A stretch of DNA of 64,000 nucleotides, taken from the NCBI GenBank assembly GCA_964428975.1, contig CAYSAI010000001.1, positions 124,001 to 188,000 of the forward strand, in the 5' to 3' direction. The notes under the pieces were generated by a model. It had not been told where the DNA came from. It saw only the letters and a list, made by a program, of their open reading frames with translations, and did no database searches. Position 1 is the first letter of the stretch. The number at the start of each line of letters is the position of its first letter. A program made the position numbers and the translations under genes. Below, piece by piece: positions 62,397 through 64,000 of this stretch. The DNA comes from JAGOUA01 sp964428975. GTDB lineage: Bacteria; Patescibacteriota; Patescibacteriia; 2-12-FULL-60-25.

Positions 62397-62756
62397 CTAC
62401 TCTCTTGAAGCAAGTGCTTCCAAGATTGCATCGAGCTTCGTATTGATCGAACGAAGCACATCCGCATCTGGAGAGAACGATGGCCGACTTCCGAACGAAC
62501 GTCCTTCCGGAGCTGGACGCTTCGCACGAAACTCGAGAGCGTCTCCTCCTCCGCCCTCTTTCTTAAAGCATTTGCTGCAAAAGATGGGCTTTTTTCCATT
62601 TGGCTTGAAAGGCACTTCGCAATGACTCCCACATTCACTACAGGTTGCCCCATGAAGTATGGGTTTTCCTCCATCTCGACCAAATGATCCACCTTTTACA
62701 AACGGCTTTCCGCGCGTTTTTCCACGAAACCCAGAGCTTTGTCGTTCACGCTTCAT
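62397..62756 (-). CDS. Small zinc-ribbon protein with basic Gly-rich N-terminus
   Basis: The 119-aa protein has a basic, Gly/Arg-rich N-terminus (FRGKTRGKPFVKGGSFGR), then the zinc motif CSECGSHCEVPFKPNGKKP followed by FCSKCF, a Ser/Pro-rich linker, and a C-terminal helix (SINTKLDAILEALA) for oligomerisation. This layout suggests an RNA- or DNA-binding protein. The exact family name I cannot give with confidence. The start at 62756 removes a short hydrophobic stretch of the longer frame. Confidence 0.7.
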   Translation of the reverse strand: MKRERQSSGFRGKTRGKPFVKGGSFGRDGGKPILHGATCSECGSHCEVPFKPNGKKPIFCSKCFKKEGGGGDALEFRAKRPAPEGRSFGSRPSFSPDADVLRSINTKLDAILEALASRE

Positions 62757-62833
62757 ACGTATAGAGAAGATTACCAACACGATAATGACGGGACGATAGC
62801 GTATTTTGGAGAAAAAAGCAAGGCTTCAACCAT

Positions 62834-63133
62834 TTACCGAGTGCGTGTCGAGCTTGTGGCTTGACGTATCTTCTCTCTCGCATAGTCCTGAATACCGCGT
62901 TGAAGCGTCTCTGAAAAGGCTTTTTGATCGAGAACAGGAGCGTCTTCCGGAGGGCAATAGTGCTCTTCCGTCGTAGCCCCCTGACAGGCTTGGACAATCG
63001 CTTTATAGTGCTTCACCGTACGATACCGTACCAACCAAAACACGAACACAATCCACAGAGAAGCCACAAAACAGGCGAAAAACACCCAAAGAACCGTGGC
63101 TCTTGTAACATCTGACGAGGAAGGCGTATTCAT
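62834..63133 (-). CDS. Small membrane protein, 99 aa
   Basis: No family recognised. One membrane helix (TVLWVFFACFVASLWIVFVFWLV without the ends) near residues 12-34 is followed by a charged tail with two Cys (ACQGATTEEHYC). TAGACT ends 7 nt before the ATG at 63133, which decides the start; the longer frame to 63271 lies upstream. Confidence 0.65.
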   Translation of the reverse strand: MNTPSSSDVTRATVLWVFFACFVASLWIVFVFWLVRYRTVKHYKAIVQACQGATTEEHYCPPEDAPVLDQKAFSETLQRGIQDYAREKIRQATSSTRTR

Positions 63134-63342
63134 ACGCCCCAGTCTAGCACATATACGCGTGTATTGACTCCCCATTCCCCTCCGTGCTACTGTTCCTTCG
63201 TTGAAACGTTTTTCGCTTCGTGACGAATCCCGTTGATTCACGCAAAACGAAAGTCGTTTCTTAAAGAACATTCAGGGTTTCCTGCTCCTTTTTCGATACG
63301 ACGTTGAGTCTTTATTATTCGTCTTTTAAGTTGTTTTTCTGT

Positions 63343-64000
63343 ATGGATACACCCAATCATCCAACTCCCGCTTCGTCTGGACAAACTCCTCCACGACAGC
63401 CGTATTTAGGCCCCCGCCCTCCCTTTGGACGTCACTCTCAAAGCCCTGCTCCGCTTCACATCTCCCTCAAAAAAGGGTTTGCGAAAGAGGAAGGAACTGC
63501 CGGTCCAAGCGATAAACAAGAGGTGAAACGCAAGCGCAAGCGCGGTCCAATGGGCGGTGCCTTCGCATCGATGCCTCGTATGCAAACGTTCAAGAATAAA
63601 CCGTTTAATAAAACCGGCACCGATGAAGATGCGCTCGTCAAAGGCGACAAGCGTTTGCGCGTCGTCGTGCTTGGTGGCAATGAAGAGGTTGGTCGCAACT
63701 GCACGCTGCTCGAATATGGTGATGATATTATCATCATTGACCTTGGTTTGCAGTTTCCGGATGAAGACATGCCTGGCGTGGATTACATCGTGCCGAATAT
63801 GTCTTACTTGAAGGGAAAAGAACGCAACATCAAAGGGGTGATCATCACCCATGGGCACTACGATCATATCGGCGGGGTGCCTCACCTGATGCCGATGCTT
63901 GGCAATCCGCCTCTTTTTGCGACGGATATTACCTGTGCGATTATCGCGAAACGTCAGGAGGACCATCGCGACAAGCCGCCCCTTCGTATGAACGTTGTCA
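63343..64000 (+). CDS. rnj: Ribonuclease J, 5' part (runs off the window)
   Basis: RNase J degrades and matures RNA through endo- and 5'-3' exonuclease activity. After a basic, Pro/Gly-rich N-terminal extension of about 107 residues, the metallo-beta-lactamase domain begins with VVVLGGNEEVGRNCTLLEYG, then IIIIDLGLQFPDEDMPGVDYIVPN and the metal site THGHYDHIGGVPHLM. At least 219 codons are present; the beta-CASP domain lies beyond the window. The gap from 63134 to 63342 holds promoters for this gene and the divergent membrane protein; TATTAT near 63312 is a candidate -10 box. Confidence 0.93.
   Translation, partial: MDTPNHPTPASSGQTPPRQPYLGPRPPFGRHSQSPAPLHISLKKGFAKEEGTAGPSDKQEVKRKRKRGPMGGAFASMPRMQTFKNKPFNKTGTDEDALVKGDKRLRVVVLGGNEEVGRNCTLLEYGDDIIIIDLGLQFPDEDMPGVDYIVPNMSYLKGKERNIKGVIITHGHYDHIGGVPHLMPMLGNPPLFATDITCAIIAKRQEDHRDKPPLRMNVV

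Overview
The window looks like a chromosome segment of a Candidate Phyla Radiation (Patescibacteria) bacterium using the standard code; TGA serves as a stop throughout. The pointers are a 23S rRNA gene interrupted by group I introns, no 16S gene next to 23S-5S, a short SMC protein, a VirB2-like protein with a Cys-rich ectodomain, and many genes whose -10 box lies only 6-8 nt before the start codon, which implies leaderless mRNAs. The lineage call is an inference from these traits, not a database match.

Layout. 1-13.9 kb: mostly lineage-specific genes, with smc, a flippase, a truncated ABC exporter, a lipoprotein, coiled-coil proteins and a zinc metallopeptidase whose 5' end is frameshifted at a C8 tract. 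13.9-19.3 kb: a 23S-5S operon on the minus strand with its own promoter. Its 23S gene carries three group I introns at E. coli-equivalent positions 1951, 2500 and 2593; two encode LAGLIDADG homing endonucleases, and the one at 2593 is an I-CreI relative. 19.3-23.3 kb: thymidine-kinase-like gene, tRNAs, tsaD, msrB and a YecM-like gene, with two kinds of intergenic inverted-repeat element.

23.4-43.9 kb: an accessory island. It holds an XRE/ImmA pair, a GIY-YIG protein, a DUF2188 protein, a complete 999-bp IS, a ParB-like/DNA methyltransferase fusion, a second methyltransferase, small and large terminase subunits without portal or capsid genes, a minus-strand operon (HTH, hsdM, hsdS, hsdR, NucS-like nuclease, DUF2779 nuclease), a large serine recombinase, and a 1157-aa helical protein of unknown family. 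Together these look like a serine-integrase mobile element carrying packaging, modification and defence genes.

44-64 kb: core genes resume. They include trpS, a CYTH/AAA_28 fusion beside a PP2C phosphatase, rnpB, a DUF2207 membrane protein, a 2-hydroxyacid dehydrogenase, an RluA-family pseudouridine synthase, rplS, uvrA, a DsbA-like/VirB2-like pair, secG, a family 5 solute-binding protein, a PIN-domain toxin-antitoxin pair and the start of RNase J. tRNAs for Gly, Leu (two), Glu, Ser and Ala are scattered singly. Many genes sit alone or in pairs, bounded by compact hairpin terminators and overlapping promoters.
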